Shown piece by piece: positions 51,619 to 51,656 of a stretch of DNA of 51,656 nucleotides (the stretch's first letter is position 1; each line of letters begins with the position of its first letter). The notes below the pieces were generated by a model that worked only from the letters and a program-made list of their open reading frames with translations, was not told where the DNA came from and ran no database searches. The stretch comes from an archaeon (GTDB lineage: Archaea > Thermoproteota > Thermoprotei_A > Marsarchaeales > Marsarchaeaceae): the NCBI GenBank assembly GCA_021800035.1, contig JAJYZJ010000008.1, forward strand, positions 1 to 51,656. Reading direction: 5' to 3'. Both the position numbers and the translations under genes were made by a program.

Positions 51619-51656
51619 GCTCAGGATAAGCGACGTGAGCGTGATCCAGCCGGGTG
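51461..51656 (+). CDS. Second type IV pilin-like gene, cut by window end
   Basis: The first 65 codons are present. The leader and hydrophobic helix are identical to the gene at 50349 (KKRKAG, LSNVVGSLLLIILTIIAALLLG), then the head begins LRISDVSVIQPG where the first copy has LEVSDVSVILPG. ATG at 51461. The 3' end lies outside the window. It belongs to a tandem pilin array that may extend further. Confidence 0.9.
   Translation, partial: MKSLRVNNTGKKRKAGLSNVVGSLLLIILTIIAALLLGHFVFGLFASNSHNAGLRISDVSVIQPG

Noticed and set aside
33946-51656. Integrated virus or plasmid between tRNA-Glu and the window end
   Set aside because: No integrase, replication protein, structural gene or duplicated tRNA end was found; only lower gene density supports it.
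1-51656. CRISPR array, insertion sequence or rRNA operon
   Set aside because: No regularly spaced repeats, transposase frames or rRNA-like conserved segments were seen on either strand.

Overview
The window is chromosomal DNA of an archaeon. It encodes both signature enzymes of archaeal lipid synthesis (glycerol-1-phosphate dehydrogenase and a GGGP synthase-type prenyltransferase), TFB, TFE, MBF1, an Elf1-type elongation factor, Cdc6/Orc1, aCPSF1/FttA, Sm-like proteins, PAN, a proteasome beta subunit, alpha-NAC, Sec61 beta, L37e, archaeosine TGT, TiaS and Trm56. PAN together with Elf1, and no bacterial housekeeping genes, suggests a Thermoproteota (TACK) lineage near Nitrososphaeria/Thaumarchaeota rather than classical Crenarchaeota. 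This placement is inference. Many genes start with TTG or GTG and lie about 25-30 bp after a TATA-like box, which fits mostly leaderless transcription.

Region 1 (1-34 kb) is dense informational and housekeeping DNA. Left to right it holds tRNA-Ile, tRNA-Ala(CGC), a DPM1-like glycosyltransferase, RNase P RNA, a stand-alone RAM-domain protein and TiaS; a class III aminotransferase and initiator tRNA-Met; a winged-helix protein, a DUF2070 protein and the unlisted small gene Sec61 beta; a CBS protein; lhr-elf1-GGGPS; a SWIM protein and a metallophosphoesterase; TFE-trm56-MBF1 facing PAN-PUA-NAC; TFB; Lsm and ArcTGT; tRNA-Ser; cdc6-speD-speE with a candidate origin upstream; tRNA-Ala(GGC); an MCT1-like PUA protein; Sm-L37e; psmB-aCPSF1 facing G1P dehydrogenase; UPF0179; an FKBP, a Nip7-like protein and an NSUN methyltransferase; a SAM hydrolase-type protein and NadM; tRNA-Glu.

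Region 2 (34-51.7 kb) is looser and looks accessory. It has an MFS drug exporter with an overlapping MarR regulator, an FAD oxidoreductase, a DUF4382 membrane-anchored protein, a two-domain KaiC-like ATPase whose second domain has lost its P-loop, a luciferase-like (F420-type) oxidoreductase, a small PD-(D/E)XK nuclease, tRNA-Leu, a 3-methyladenine glycosylase I, an ABC exporter, a secreted protein, a crotonase and the start of a tandem type IV pilin array.

The most interesting observations are: a tRNA-Leu(UAG) whose 13-nt intron sits inside the anticodon stem (30/31) and is supported by a perfect bulge-helix-bulge; two pilin genes sharing a 212-nt identical block that covers the upstream DNA and the N-terminus and then diverges abruptly, an architecture suited to cassette switching; a perfect palindrome at the predicted start site of the MFS-MarR operon; a candidate origin next to cdc6; and an Lhr/SWIM/phosphoesterase neighbourhood with altered catalytic motifs. 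I found no CRISPR array, insertion sequence, integrase or rRNA gene.
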